This document shows, in pieces, positions 24,562-33,636 of a stretch of DNA of 64,000 nucleotides. The stretch is from Sulfurovum riftiae (GTDB lineage Bacteria; Campylobacterota; Campylobacteria; Campylobacterales; Sulfurovaceae), in the NCBI RefSeq assembly GCF_001595645.1, contig NZ_LNKT01000045.1, positions 1-64,000 on the forward strand, written 5' to 3'. The notes under the pieces were generated by a model. The model did no database searches. It saw nothing but the letters and a program-made list of their open reading frames with translations, and was not told the DNA's origin. The translations under genes and the position numbers were made by a program. Numbering within the stretch: position 1 is the first letter of the stretch; the number at the start of each line of letters is the position of its first letter.

Positions 24562-25947
24562 ATGACAAATCTGAAAAAGATGATGACAGGACTGCTGCTT
24601 GCCTTGGCACTAGTATCAACTACCGTTGCTTATGCTGAAGAAGTGCCTGAACCCCCTAAGGCTATTACAACAACAAATCCTGATGTTACACCGGAGAATT
24701 TGAACCTAATGGTAAGACATATGACTGCAGATGAACTCTTTGTAGAAGCTGACGGCTGGTTGGTCTTACTGAAAGAGGCAGCGAAGAAAGTATATGCTAC
24801 GAAGATCGCTATAAAGGAAAAGAATGCGCAAATAGATGCGTTAAGTGCAAAAGATAACAACCAGACTGCAGCAGAGGAGAGAGAGGGAATCAAATCGAAG
24901 ATCTCTCAATTGACAGAAGAGAAGAGTGTTCTGCTTGACGAACTGACAAAACTGCGTGCCGAGAGGAAGACCATGGTATCCCGTCTTGATACGGTACTGA
25001 AAAATATCGATGATAAGATCGGTATGGATGCTACAGGGAATGAGTTGGACAAGGTACTTCCATACCGCCGTTATATCGATACTGTCAGCGGTATTTCTCT
25101 GGAAGTGACAGATGCCCATTCTGCATGGAAAACGGTTTCAGGATGGGTCATGTCAGATGAAGGCGGTATCTATTGGCTGATCAATATTGCAAAGTTTTTA
25201 GCTATTCTTTTTATGGCTATGATCATCTCCAAACTGCTGAGTAAAGGTGCAAGAAGAGCATTGGAACACACACCAAGCAATTCACAGTTGCTCAATGACT
25301 TTATTGCCAATATCATCCATAAAGTGGTCATGCTTATTGGACTGCTTGTCGCATTGGCCGCGCTCGATATCAATGTTGGACCGATCATGGCAATGGTAGG
25401 TGCAGCAGGTTTCGTGGTTGCATTCGCATTGCAAGGGACACTAAGCAACTTTGCAAGCGGACTGATGATCATGCTTTACCGTCCTTATGACATTGGTGAT
25501 GTGGTGGATGTTGCCGGTATCGTAGGTACGGTTGAGTCCATGACACTGGTTTCCACAAGTATCGTGACACCCGATAACAGAATGATGGTCGTACCGAACA
25601 ACTCCATCTGGGGAAACATCATCACCAATGTAACCCACAGTGATACACGTCGTGTAGATATGACATTCGGTATCGGCTATAACGACAATATTGATCAGGC
25701 TGAGAATGTAATGAAAAAGATACTTGCAGAACACCCACTGGTATTGAAAGACCCTGCACCGGGCATTGCTATTACAGAATTGGCTGACTCTTCAGTGAAT
25801 TTCAACTGCCGACCATGGGTCAAAACAGCGGATTACTGGACCGTCTATGCAGATGTGACACGTGCAGTGAAAGAAGCGTTCGATAAAGAGGGTATCTCTA
25901 TTCCGTATCCTCAAATGGATGTACATTTGGATCCGGCGAAAAGCTAG
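24562..25947 (+). CDS. MscS-family mechanosensitive channel with periplasmic domain
   Basis: A 461-residue protein: signal peptide (to about residue 25), a periplasmic coiled-coil region (about 60-150, KEKNAQIDALSAKDNNQTAAEE onward), three transmembrane helices (about 210-310) and the cytoplasmic MscS beta domain. The pore-lining helix has the Gly/Ala pattern VGAAGFVVAFALQGTLSNFASGLMIM, and RPYDIGDVV follows as in MscS. It would gate on membrane tension and release small solutes or ions. It abuts the next gene without a gap, so the two are co-translated. Confidence 0.9.
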   Translation: MTNLKKMMTGLLLALALVSTTVAYAEEVPEPPKAITTTNPDVTPENLNLMVRHMTADELFVEADGWLVLLKEAAKKVYATKIAIKEKNAQIDALSAKDNNQTAAEEREGIKSKISQLTEEKSVLLDELTKLRAERKTMVSRLDTVLKNIDDKIGMDATGNELDKVLPYRRYIDTVSGISLEVTDAHSAWKTVSGWVMSDEGGIYWLINIAKFLAILFMAMIISKLLSKGARRALEHTPSNSQLLNDFIANIIHKVVMLIGLLVALAALDINVGPIMAMVGAAGFVVAFALQGTLSNFASGLMIMLYRPYDIGDVVDVAGIVGTVESMTLVSTSIVTPDNRMMVVPNNSIWGNIITNVTHSDTRRVDMTFGIGYNDNIDQAENVMKKILAEHPLVLKDPAPGIAITELADSSVNFNCRPWVKTADYWTVYADVTRAVKEAFDKEGISIPYPQMDVHLDPAKS

Positions 25948-26853
25948 ATGAAAAAATATTTTAATATAGGACTGCTGTTTGCCACTTTTATTTTAGGGAC
26001 AAATAATATCTATGCTGCGGGTGATGGCCCAAGAGTTTTCTGGGCGGTACCTGTAGATACTAATGTAATTACTCCTATGTATTTTAATATTAATTCTAAT
26101 TATGGTTTTGATGATTCACTCATTATTCCAAATGCTGAATTTGAGACAAATATTTATGCGCTAATGTATACAAGAGCCATCTCTGTCGGAGGGAATCTTG
26201 GATCTATATCGCTCATTGTACCCGGTGCAAAAGTAGATGCCGGTGTCGGAAACCTTCCTGCACTGCAAGGTAAAAGTTCCGGTTTGGGTGACATTACTCT
26301 CATGGGAGTTTTTTCACTGATGGGTGCACCCGCCTATAGTAAGGAGGAGTTTTCTTCTTATACTCCGGAAACGATTGTGGATCTGCTTATCGCTGTGACT
26401 GCACCGACAGGAGAGTATGATGCCGACAAGTTGATAAATCTAGGTACGAACCGATGGTCTGTCAGAGTAGGTGCTCCCATCATGCATTTTTTCAGTGCTG
26501 GACCGGGGAACAGTACTTCTTTGGAGGTACAACCCAGTGTCACTTTTTTTACTGACAATGATGACACTTCATTGGAACAGGCACCTCTCTATAAACTGGA
26601 AGCACACCTGACACATGACTTCACGATGATGTTCTGGGGAAGTGTAGATGCGATGTTTACAGCAGGCGGTGAGACAACGGTGAATGGCTTAGAGAAAGAC
26701 AACTCTCAGCGTTCGCTTGGGCTTGGTGTATCCTTGGGAGCGTTTTTCTCACCAACACTTGGTATGACACTGAGTTATGGGGAGATTGTGAGCAACAACG
26801 AACATAGTCAGGACGGAAAAATGTTCAGATTGACAGGTAAATATTTATTTTAA
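25948..26853 (+). CDS. MetA-pathway-type outer-membrane protein
   Basis: A 301-residue outer-membrane protein with signal peptide (LLFATFILGTNNIYAA) and a beta-barrel resembling the 'MetA-pathway of phenol degradation' family: SSGLGDITLMGVFSLMG and IAVTAPTGEYDADKLINLGTNRW are typical. The C-terminal residue is Phe (LTGKYLF). It starts directly at the end of the channel gene. Family members are suspected to take up hydrophobic or aromatic compounds, which would fit a neighbouring sulfatase acting on aryl sulfates (inference). Confidence 0.8.
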   Translation: MKKYFNIGLLFATFILGTNNIYAAGDGPRVFWAVPVDTNVITPMYFNINSNYGFDDSLIIPNAEFETNIYALMYTRAISVGGNLGSISLIVPGAKVDAGVGNLPALQGKSSGLGDITLMGVFSLMGAPAYSKEEFSSYTPETIVDLLIAVTAPTGEYDADKLINLGTNRWSVRVGAPIMHFFSAGPGNSTSLEVQPSVTFFTDNDDTSLEQAPLYKLEAHLTHDFTMMFWGSVDAMFTAGGETTVNGLEKDNSQRSLGLGVSLGAFFSPTLGMTLSYGEIVSNNEHSQDGKMFRLTGKYLF

Positions 26854-26921
26854 AAAATAGACATACCGTCTACTGTAAAATAAGTTTATGCTTTAAAATT
26901 TTAAAAAGGAAAATCTATTGG

Positions 26922-27011
26922 GCACCGACCATTGGTGATTTGCTTAAAGGGCAGGGATATGCGACAGGACAGTTTGGTTATCACCTGCTTGAAGTGACTG
27001 AACGTTCGTAA
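26922..27011 (+). pseudogene. Chimeric remnant: sulfatase fragment fused to the ppiC 3' end
   Basis: The frame reads PTIGDLLKGQGYATGQFG, an internal sulfatase segment (compare PTIAGLLKAEGYATGQFG in the gene at 22902), and switches within the shared QFG codons to YHLLEVTERS, the C-terminus of PpiC, then TAA. No start codon or ribosome site exists, so it is not expressed as a protein. The sulfatase part differs from the intact copy and comes from another paralogue. The fusion point is a short identity, CAGTTyGG. Confidence 0.85.
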
Positions 27012-27055
27012 AAGTTACGTAAGATGGCTAATGTTTTATCCATCTTATGCTAAAA
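26970..27055 (+). repeat. 86-bp direct repeat, right copy (ppiC 3' end)
   Basis: Partner of 20224-20309. It includes the last PpiC codons, the hairpin TAAGATGG ... CCATCTTA (27020-27047) and TGCTAAAA, and ends 20 bases before tRNA-Ala. It likely marks the original ppiC to tRNA-Ala junction. Confidence 0.9.
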
Positions 27056-27074
27056 TCCTTTTCACCTAATCTTT

Positions 27075-27150
27075 GGGGGCTTAGCTCAGCTGGGAGAGCG
27101 CTTCGCTGGCAGCGAAGAGGTCGTCGGTTCGATCCCGATAGTCTCCACCA
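27075..27150 (+). tRNA. tRNA-Ala (GGC)
   Basis: A 76-nt cloverleaf with encoded CCA. The acceptor stem has the G3:U70 pair that identifies alanine tRNAs. The anticodon arm is CTTCG-CTGGCAG-CGAAG with anticodon GGC. D and T arms (TTAGCTCAGCTGGGAGAGC, GGTTCGATCCC) are standard. A T run follows directly. Confidence 0.96.
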
Positions 27151-27239
27151 TTCTTTTTTTACGCCACTTACAAATCATCCACACTATTTTTTTTACGATT
27201 TGGTATAATAGACACAAAATAACCATGAAGGTGATAACC

Positions 27240-27656
27240 ATGAAAGCGTTTTTTCTTGCCATTTCAATGATAGCTGGGCTGAGTGTCTTTGCTTTTGGAG
27301 AGATTACCATGCATAAAAGGCCGATTATTCCGGTACGGCCGGTGCACCCTATTGAACCTGAGAGGCCTATTGACAGGCCGATAGTACGGCCCTATGTCGA
27401 TACCGCTTTTGTTGACAACCGGGTCATCAACAACAACTATGAGAGCTGCGAGAAGTACAAAGAGATGATCGATGAACTGAATGCCTATATCGATCAGCTT
27501 GAAAAAGAGATCGCGGAACTCAAAGAGAAAGAGTATGCGCGTATGAGGGATAAACTCAAAAAAGAGAATGAAACAGAACTCAAAAAATTTGAAAATAGAA
27601 AAAGTTCTGTCAAATCAAAGAACAGCATTATCATTTCCGATCAGCCTTCAAAATGA
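27240..27656 (+). CDS. Periplasmic proline-rich coiled-coil protein
   Basis: A 138-residue exported protein: signal peptide (MKAFFLAISMIAGLSVFAFG), a proline/arginine-rich stretch (RPIIPVRPVHPIEPERPIDR), and a charged coiled coil (DELNAYIDQLEKEIAELKEKE to about residue 115). One cysteine is present in YESCEKY. Function is not recognised. ATG 27240 is preferred because AAGGTG sits eight bases upstream; an in-frame ATG lies at 27225. It precedes the efflux operon by 56 bases and may be transcribed with it. Confidence 0.65.
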   Translation: MKAFFLAISMIAGLSVFAFGEITMHKRPIIPVRPVHPIEPERPIDRPIVRPYVDTAFVDNRVINNNYESCEKYKEMIDELNAYIDQLEKEIAELKEKEYARMRDKLKKENETELKKFENRKSSVKSKNSIIISDQPSK

Positions 27657-27712
27657 TCATCTTAGGTGCAGGAAGATAGAATAGATACGTATTTTGCACA
27701 GCAAGGGAAGAA

Positions 27713-28849
27713 ATGAATATCAACGGTAAGCTCATGCGTTCTGTGGCACTGCTGCTCTCTTTATGGTTCGTGGCCGGGTGTGGCGGAGAGAAAAAAGAAG
27801 AGACGGCAGAGATGGAACAGAAACCGATCGAAGTTAAAGTACATACACTGAAAAAAGAGAAGTACCCTATCTGGATCTATTTTACGGGAAAAACGCAGGC
27901 TTTTGATGAGGTGGATGTGATCGCCAGGGTCAGCGGTGAACTCAAGGCGTACCATTTTCAACCGGGACAGCAGGTCAAAAAAGGCGATCTTCTGTTCAGC
28001 ATAGACAAAAGCGAATATCAGGCGGCATGGGACCAGAAAAATGCCATTCTGGAAAAAGACAAAGCCTCCTATGCTTTGGCAAAAGCCAATGTGAAACGGT
28101 ATACACCTTTGGTCAGAGAGCAGCTTGCGCCACGTGAAAAACTCGATGAACTCACAGCCACGCTCAAACAGCTTGAAGCGACTATCAGGTCCGATGAAGC
28201 CGCGTTGAAAAGAGCCAGACTTGACCTGGAGTATTGCGACATCAGAGCAAGCATAGACGGGCAGATAGGCAAGCCGCTTGTCCTGACGGGCAATATCGTC
28301 TCAGCGGGAACTGTTCTGTCGAAGATCGTCGACAGCAAGAAACTCTATGTCAATTTCAATCCCAGTGCCAGAGAAGTTGCATTGATCAAACGTTACGGGA
28401 AAACGGAAAAACCTGAAGTCAAAGTGAGTATCCGGGGAGATAAAGAGATCACTGAAACACTCAAAGGAAGAATCGATTTCATTGACAATATCTCCAACAG
28501 CAGTACCGGTACTGTCGCAATGCGCGCCGTGGTCGACAATGCAAAGGGGCTTATCTTCCCGGGAAGTTTCGTAGAGATCGAACTCTTCCTTGGAGAATAT
28601 GAGGTAATTGCTGTCCATCCGGATCAGGTTTCCCAGGACCAGAGTGGCCGCTATGTCTATGTCGTAAATGCAAAAAATGAAGTACATGCTGTACATGTTG
28701 AACCGTTTTTCAGCAACAACGACCTCATGCTTATCGGACAGTCTTTAAATGTGGGGGACAGGGTAGTTGTAGGGGTCATCAGCGGTTTGAGTGAAGGGAC
28801 CAGGGTGACACCCGTGGAAGTATCCAACCCTATAAAAGTGAAAAAGTAA
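27713..28849 (+). CDS. RND efflux periplasmic adaptor lipoprotein
   Basis: A 378-residue membrane-fusion protein linking the inner-membrane pump and the outer-membrane channel. The lipobox is WFVAGCGG, with lipidation at the Cys. It contains the lipoyl-like half motif (VIARVSGELKAYHFQPGQQVKKGDLL), a helical hairpin (about 110-165), the second lipoyl half (DLEYCDIRASIDGQIG) and beta-barrel domains, as in AcrA/MexA. First gene of an adaptor-pump-channel operon; four bases separate it from the pump. Confidence 0.93.
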   Translation: MNINGKLMRSVALLLSLWFVAGCGGEKKEETAEMEQKPIEVKVHTLKKEKYPIWIYFTGKTQAFDEVDVIARVSGELKAYHFQPGQQVKKGDLLFSIDKSEYQAAWDQKNAILEKDKASYALAKANVKRYTPLVREQLAPREKLDELTATLKQLEATIRSDEAALKRARLDLEYCDIRASIDGQIGKPLVLTGNIVSAGTVLSKIVDSKKLYVNFNPSAREVALIKRYGKTEKPEVKVSIRGDKEITETLKGRIDFIDNISNSSTGTVAMRAVVDNAKGLIFPGSFVEIELFLGEYEVIAVHPDQVSQDQSGRYVYVVNAKNEVHAVHVEPFFSNNDLMLIGQSLNVGDRVVVGVISGLSEGTRVTPVEVSNPIKVKK

Positions 28850-28853
28850 CACG

Positions 28854-31800
28854 ATGTTCTCGATCTTTTTCATCAAGCGTCCTATTGTGGCAATGGTCAT
28901 CTCCATTTTTATTGTCGTTGTCGGACTCATCGCGCTCAATATCCTCCCCATAGCCCAATTCCCGCAGATCGTGCCTCCCAGTGTACAGGTAAGTGCGAAT
29001 TATCCGGGAGGTTCTGCAGACGTTGTTGAAAAAACAGTGACTGCGCCCATCGAGGAACAGTTGAACGGTACCGAGGGGATGATCTATATGGAATCCTCCT
29101 CCTCTTCAGACGGTACCTCTACGATAAAAGTCTATTTTGATCTTTCACGTGACCTTGACATGGCAACAGTAGATGTGCAGAACCGCGTCTCTTTGGCCAT
29201 GCCGACACTTCCCGATGCAGTGAAGCAAAAAGGTGTCAGTACCAAAAAACTCTCCTCCTCCATGCTTCTGATGATCTCTGTGCAGTCAAGCAACCCGCGT
29301 CACGATGCACTGTTTCTCTCAAATTTCGCCTCATTGAACATCGTCGATGAACTGAAGCGCATTGACGGGGTCTCGAATGTACAGAATTTCGGGGAACGCC
29401 GTTACGCGATGCGTATCTGGCTAAACCCGGACAAACTCTCTGCCCTGGGGGTGACACTCAACGAAGTCACACAGGCGATCAAAGAGCAGAACCTTCAGGT
29501 TTCACTGGGAACCATAGGCGATACGGCACTCTCCAGGCAGAGGAAATACCAGTATACCCTTGTGGCAAAGACACGTTTGAGTTCTGCAAAAGAGTTTCAA
29601 AAGATCATTATACGTGAAAACGAAGATGGTTCAAAGATCTACCTTAAAGACATTTCCCGTGTCGAGTTGGGTTCGGAGAGTTATATCAGTTCTGCGAAGC
29701 TCAATGGAAAACCGAGTGCCATGCTGGGTATTTTCCAGCTTCCAGATGCCAATGCTCTGAATGTGGCACAGCAGGTCAAGGCAAAGCTCGAAGCGTTGCA
29801 GAAAACCTTCCCCAAAGAGATCAAACTGGCGGCAACGTACGATACTACGAAGTTTGTGGAAGTCTCCATCGATGAGGTGGTCAAAACACTCTTCGAAGCA
29901 CTGCTTCTGGTACTGTTGGTGGTGTACCTCTTTTTGCAGTCTTTCAGGGCGACCATTATTCCTGCTGTGGCGATCCCAGTTTCGCTCATCGGTACTTTTG
30001 CCGTGCTGCTCTTTGCGGGTTTCTCCATCAATACACTGACACTGTTCGGTCTCATTCTTGCCATTGGTATCGTAGTGGACGATGCTATTCTTGTTGTTGA
30101 GAATGTAGAATCCAACCTGCATAAATACCCCGGTATCTCCGTGAAAGAAGCGACTATCACCGCAATGAAAGAGATCTTCGCGCCTATTGTCTCCACCACG
30201 TTGGTACTGCTTGCGGTCTTTGTGCCGGTAAGTTTCATTCCGGGTATCTCCGGGGCACTCTATCAGCAGTTTGCAATGACCATCTCTTTTTCTGTACTCA
30301 TCTCCTCTATTGTGGCTTTGACACTTTCACCGGCGCTGGCAGCGATGATCCTTCGGGAGCATGAGGGGGAGAAGAACTTCTTTTTCCGTACCTTCAATCG
30401 TGGGCTTGATGCACTCAAGTCAGGTTATGAAAAGCTGTTGCACAGGCTCATAAAAGGATGGGTGGTCGTACTGCTGGTCTATGTCCTGCTTCTGGGTGCG
30501 ACATTTGCGGCTTTCAAGCTTTTGCCTACAGGGTTCCTCCCCGATGAAGACCAGGGTACGCTCATCGCTTCAGTCGCTTTGCAGCCGGGAACAGTGCTGA
30601 AGAACCTTGAAGCCAGTACACAGAAGATCGTAAAGATACTCAAAAAGACCAAAGGGGTGCATGATGTGGTGAGTATCAACGGCTTCAATACCATCACCGG
30701 GGTTGCAGACTCTTCCAATGCCACGCTCTACATCATACTCGATGACTGGAGTGAGCGGACAGGCAAAGAGACTTCCGTGCCGTCACTCATTGCCTCTCTG
30801 CAAAAAACCATCAATGTAAAAGTGCCTGAAGCAAAAACCCGTATTTTCGGTGCTCCCTCCATACCGGGTATCTCTGCCATTGGCGGTTTCGAGTTCAAAT
30901 TGCAGAACCGTAAGGCAATGCCGTTGAAAAGCTTTGAGAAAGAGGCGCATACTTTCATTCAGAAGCTCAAGGCCGATGAGAGAATCATGACGGCCTATAC
31001 GATGTTCAACGCGAACTATCCGCAGCTTTATGTAGATATTGACCGCGACAAAGTCTTCTCACTCGGCTTGAAACTCAATGATGTCTTTGCCGTACTGCAG
31101 ACCTATCTGGGTTCTTTGTATGTGAATGACTTCAACAAGTTCGGAAAGACCTACCGAGTCTTTTTGCAGGCTGACCCGATGTACAGAACGATGAAGCATG
31201 ATATTACCGCTTTCTTCGTGAAGAACAACAAGGGAGAGATGATCCCGCTCTCTACCATCGTCAAGATCAAAAACACCATAGGCCCCAATGTCATTACACA
31301 CTTCAACGGATACCAGTCCATTGCCGTCAACGGGGTGCATGACATCAAGAAAGGATTCTCTTCCTCCGATGCCATTGCTGCCATTGAAGAAGCCGCAGCC
31401 AAATACCTTCCCTCCGGTATCGGGTATGAATTCTCGGGGATCACTCTGCAGGAGAAAGAGGCGGGAAATGCAGCGGTTTACATCTTTATGCTGTCGTTGC
31501 TGATGGTCTTTCTCTTCCTCTCTGCACAGTATGAAAGCTGGTTGACACCGCTGATGGTGATGCTGCCGATCCCGGTGGTGATGTTCGGTGCGCTGGGTGC
31601 CAATATGATGGCTGGATTGCTCAATGACATCTATACGCAGATCGGTCTGGTACTGCTCATTGGTATGTCGAGCAAGAATGCCATTCTCATTATCGAGTTC
31701 GCCAAAGAGCTGAAAGCAGAGGGAATGGCCATCGTCGAAGCGGCCATTCAGGCTTCCATCCTGAGGCTGCGTGCTATTTTAATGACGGTTTTCGCCTTTC

Positions 31801-31979
31801 TTCTCGGTATTCTGCCTCTGGTCTTTGCTTCGGGTGCCGGTGCGGCCTCAAGACAGTCTCTGGGTACGGCGGTATTTGGCGGGATGCTGATGTCAACATT
31901 GTTGACATTTTTATTGACGCCAATACTCTTTGTGGTACTTGAGAGAATGAAAGAACGTTTCACCAAGGAGAAAAAATGA
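28854..31979 (+). CDS. RND multidrug efflux pump, HAE1 type (AcrB/MexB-like)
   Basis: A 1041-residue proton-driven inner-membrane exporter. It has the first helix FFIKRPIVAMVISIF, the proton-relay Asp pair in GIVVDDAILVVENVE and the partner Lys region NAILIIEFAKELK, with two large periplasmic loops between helix bundles. Length and motifs match hydrophobic and amphiphilic drug exporters rather than metal pumps. It overlaps the outer-membrane channel gene by four bases (ATGA). Confidence 0.95.
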   Translation: MFSIFFIKRPIVAMVISIFIVVVGLIALNILPIAQFPQIVPPSVQVSANYPGGSADVVEKTVTAPIEEQLNGTEGMIYMESSSSSDGTSTIKVYFDLSRDLDMATVDVQNRVSLAMPTLPDAVKQKGVSTKKLSSSMLLMISVQSSNPRHDALFLSNFASLNIVDELKRIDGVSNVQNFGERRYAMRIWLNPDKLSALGVTLNEVTQAIKEQNLQVSLGTIGDTALSRQRKYQYTLVAKTRLSSAKEFQKIIIRENEDGSKIYLKDISRVELGSESYISSAKLNGKPSAMLGIFQLPDANALNVAQQVKAKLEALQKTFPKEIKLAATYDTTKFVEVSIDEVVKTLFEALLLVLLVVYLFLQSFRATIIPAVAIPVSLIGTFAVLLFAGFSINTLTLFGLILAIGIVVDDAILVVENVESNLHKYPGISVKEATITAMKEIFAPIVSTTLVLLAVFVPVSFIPGISGALYQQFAMTISFSVLISSIVALTLSPALAAMILREHEGEKNFFFRTFNRGLDALKSGYEKLLHRLIKGWVVVLLVYVLLLGATFAAFKLLPTGFLPDEDQGTLIASVALQPGTVLKNLEASTQKIVKILKKTKGVHDVVSINGFNTITGVADSSNATLYIILDDWSERTGKETSVPSLIASLQKTINVKVPEAKTRIFGAPSIPGISAIGGFEFKLQNRKAMPLKSFEKEAHTFIQKLKADERIMTAYTMFNANYPQLYVDIDRDKVFSLGLKLNDVFAVLQTYLGSLYVNDFNKFGKTYRVFLQADPMYRTMKHDITAFFVKNNKGEMIPLSTIVKIKNTIGPNVITHFNGYQSIAVNGVHDIKKGFSSSDAIAAIEEAAAKYLPSGIGYEFSGITLQEKEAGNAAVYIFMLSLLMVFLFLSAQYESWLTPLMVMLPIPVVMFGALGANMMAGLLNDIYTQIGLVLLIGMSSKNAILIIEFAKELKAEGMAIVEAAIQASILRLRAILMTVFAFLLGILPLVFASGAGAASRQSLGTAVFGGMLMSTLLTFLLTPILFVVLERMKERFTKEKK

Positions 31980-33280
31980 AGATAAGATCCTGCCTGGGAG
32001 GGGTACTGTTTTTCTCTTTCGTCTCTCTTGTTTCCCTCAATGCAGCAGCACACACTTTGACGATCGATGAGGTCATCGAACTCAGTCTAAAACACAGCCC
32101 GGATATTGACAGCAGCCGTTTTGATTTTGAGGGTGCCCTGCAGCGTACGAAGGCAGCAGAAGGTTTCTACCTTCCTTCCGTGGACCTCAGTGCCAATGCA
32201 GGGAAGCAGTATAACGGGTTTAAAAGCAGCGCATCCAACAATATGGATCTTCTGGTGGGGACACTGGGTGCTTCCCAGCTTCTGTATGACTTTGGAAAGA
32301 CAAGCGGTCTGATAGGGAGTGCCAAAGAGGAAGCACTGGCATATCAGGCACAGATGCAGCAGATCATTTCAGACAAGATATATATGGTTAAAAAAGCCTA
32401 TTATGACGTACTGAAAGCCAAAAGTATCATTGAGGTACAGCGCAAAAATGTCAACCTGCAGAAGCAGCAGCTGCGCCGTGCACAGAGATACCTGGCTTCA
32501 GGGATCAAAACGATCATCGATGTTTCAGATGCACAGGTACGTGTCGAGCAGGCAAAGCTCGATCTGGAAAATGCAAAGTACGATCTTGAACTCAAAAGAG
32601 CCGTACTCGAAGAAGAGATGGGGTATATGCCCTATAACGGGAACTATACACTGTACAGTAAAAAACTGCCTCTGCCCAACCTGAGTAGAGGTCTGCCGGG
32701 CATGCAGCGTTCTCTGGGCGAGTTGGAATCTTTTGCCTACACGCACCGTTATGCACTTGAGGGTTCTGCACATATCATCAACAGTGCACAGTCCAGTGTG
32801 AGAACCTCCAAAGGAGACTATTATCCAACCCTCTCTGTAGGGGCGAACTACACAGCACAGCATGTCGATGAGAGTGTAGCGCTGATGCAGCCTGAAAGAC
32901 AGGGACAGGTCGCCCTGCAGATGAACTGGAATCTTTTCTCAGGCTATCAAACCGATGCCAAAGTGCAGGAGGCGAAGATAGCGGTATTGAAAGCTTCCTC
33001 ACAACTGCAGACTGTCAAGCTGGCGATCAAACGCCAGGTGATCGATGCCTATATAGAGGTAAGACGAAATAGAAAAAATGTCGATCTTTCAGAAAGCATT
33101 GCCAAAGCGAGTCTGAAAAAGTTGGACCAGGCACAAAAACGCTATGAGAACGATCTTTCTGATTACATAGAGCTTCAGGATGCCCAACAGGGCTACATCG
33201 TATCTCTCTCTAACCTGGTGACCGCCTATTATGACTATTACATCGCCCTGGCACAGCTCGATCATGCGATAGGACGATGA
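31976..33280 (+). CDS. TolC-family outer-membrane efflux channel
   Basis: A 434-residue outer-membrane factor: signal peptide (VSLVSLNAAAHT), two repeats of the TolC-type long helical hairpins (DEVIELSLKHSPDIDSSR onward, and RTSKGDYYPTLSVGANYT in the second half). It completes the tripartite pump encoded by the two preceding genes. Followed by a gap with two tRNA genes. Confidence 0.93.
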   Translation: MKIRSCLGGVLFFSFVSLVSLNAAAHTLTIDEVIELSLKHSPDIDSSRFDFEGALQRTKAAEGFYLPSVDLSANAGKQYNGFKSSASNNMDLLVGTLGASQLLYDFGKTSGLIGSAKEEALAYQAQMQQIISDKIYMVKKAYYDVLKAKSIIEVQRKNVNLQKQQLRRAQRYLASGIKTIIDVSDAQVRVEQAKLDLENAKYDLELKRAVLEEEMGYMPYNGNYTLYSKKLPLPNLSRGLPGMQRSLGELESFAYTHRYALEGSAHIINSAQSSVRTSKGDYYPTLSVGANYTAQHVDESVALMQPERQGQVALQMNWNLFSGYQTDAKVQEAKIAVLKASSQLQTVKLAIKRQVIDAYIEVRRNRKNVDLSESIAKASLKKLDQAQKRYENDLSDYIELQDAQQGYIVSLSNLVTAYYDYYIALAQLDHAIGR

Positions 33281-33369
33281 GTGAGATAGGCATGGTAATG
33301 GGTATAAAGTTTGGCTTGGTATAATAAAAATCGATTGGTTTTAAGAGAAAAATAAAAAAGTAGGTAAGT

Positions 33370-33444
33370 TGGTGACCCCTAGGAGACTCGAACTCCTGTA
33401 ACATGGATGAAAACCATGGATCCTAACCGCTAGACGAAGGGGCC
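33370..33444 (-). tRNA. tRNA-Glu (TTC), copy 1
   Basis: Read on the minus strand, a 75-nt cloverleaf with encoded CCA: GGCCCCTTCGTCTAGCGGTT at the 5' end and anticodon loop TTTTCAT (anticodon TTC). The stem pairs G1-C72 to U7-A66. It is identical to the second copy 27 bases upstream. Confidence 0.96.
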
Positions 33445-33471
33445 AACAAAATATCGTTTACAAGGTACAAA

Positions 33472-33546
33472 TGGTGACCCCTAGGAGACTCGAACTCCTG
33501 TAACATGGATGAAAACCATGGATCCTAACCGCTAGACGAAGGGGCC
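33472..33546 (-). tRNA. tRNA-Glu (TTC), copy 2
   Basis: Same sequence as 33370-33444, all 75 bases identical by inspection. The two genes are in tandem on the minus strand with a 27-base spacer and probably come from one precursor with this copy first. Confidence 0.96.
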
Positions 33547-33605
33547 ATTCACAACTTGTGGACGAAATTATATAGATTGAGTGCTTAAATAACTCTTAAG
33601 TTAGA

Positions 33606-33611
33606 TATAAT
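33606..33611 (+). promoter_or_regulatory. TATAAT upstream of the lipoprotein-nfo pair
   Basis: A perfect -10 hexamer 25 bases before the ATG at 33637. A ribosome site (AGAGGAA) lies between. No clear -35 is seen, which is common in this phylum. Confidence 0.45.
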
Positions 33612-33636
33612 TTATTTAAAAAGAGAGGAATTACGG

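Noticed and set aside
20310-26921. Insertion sequence or prophage as the origin of the accessory block
   Set aside because: No transposase, integrase, phage gene or terminal inverted repeat was found in it; only the flanking 86-base direct repeat and a chimeric remnant mark the boundaries.
27086-27310. Minus-strand reading frame over tRNA-Ala ending in TIGIEPTTSSLPAKRS
   Set aside because: It is antisense to the tRNA and matches a well-known spurious annotation caused by tRNA sequences. No ribosome site or independent support.
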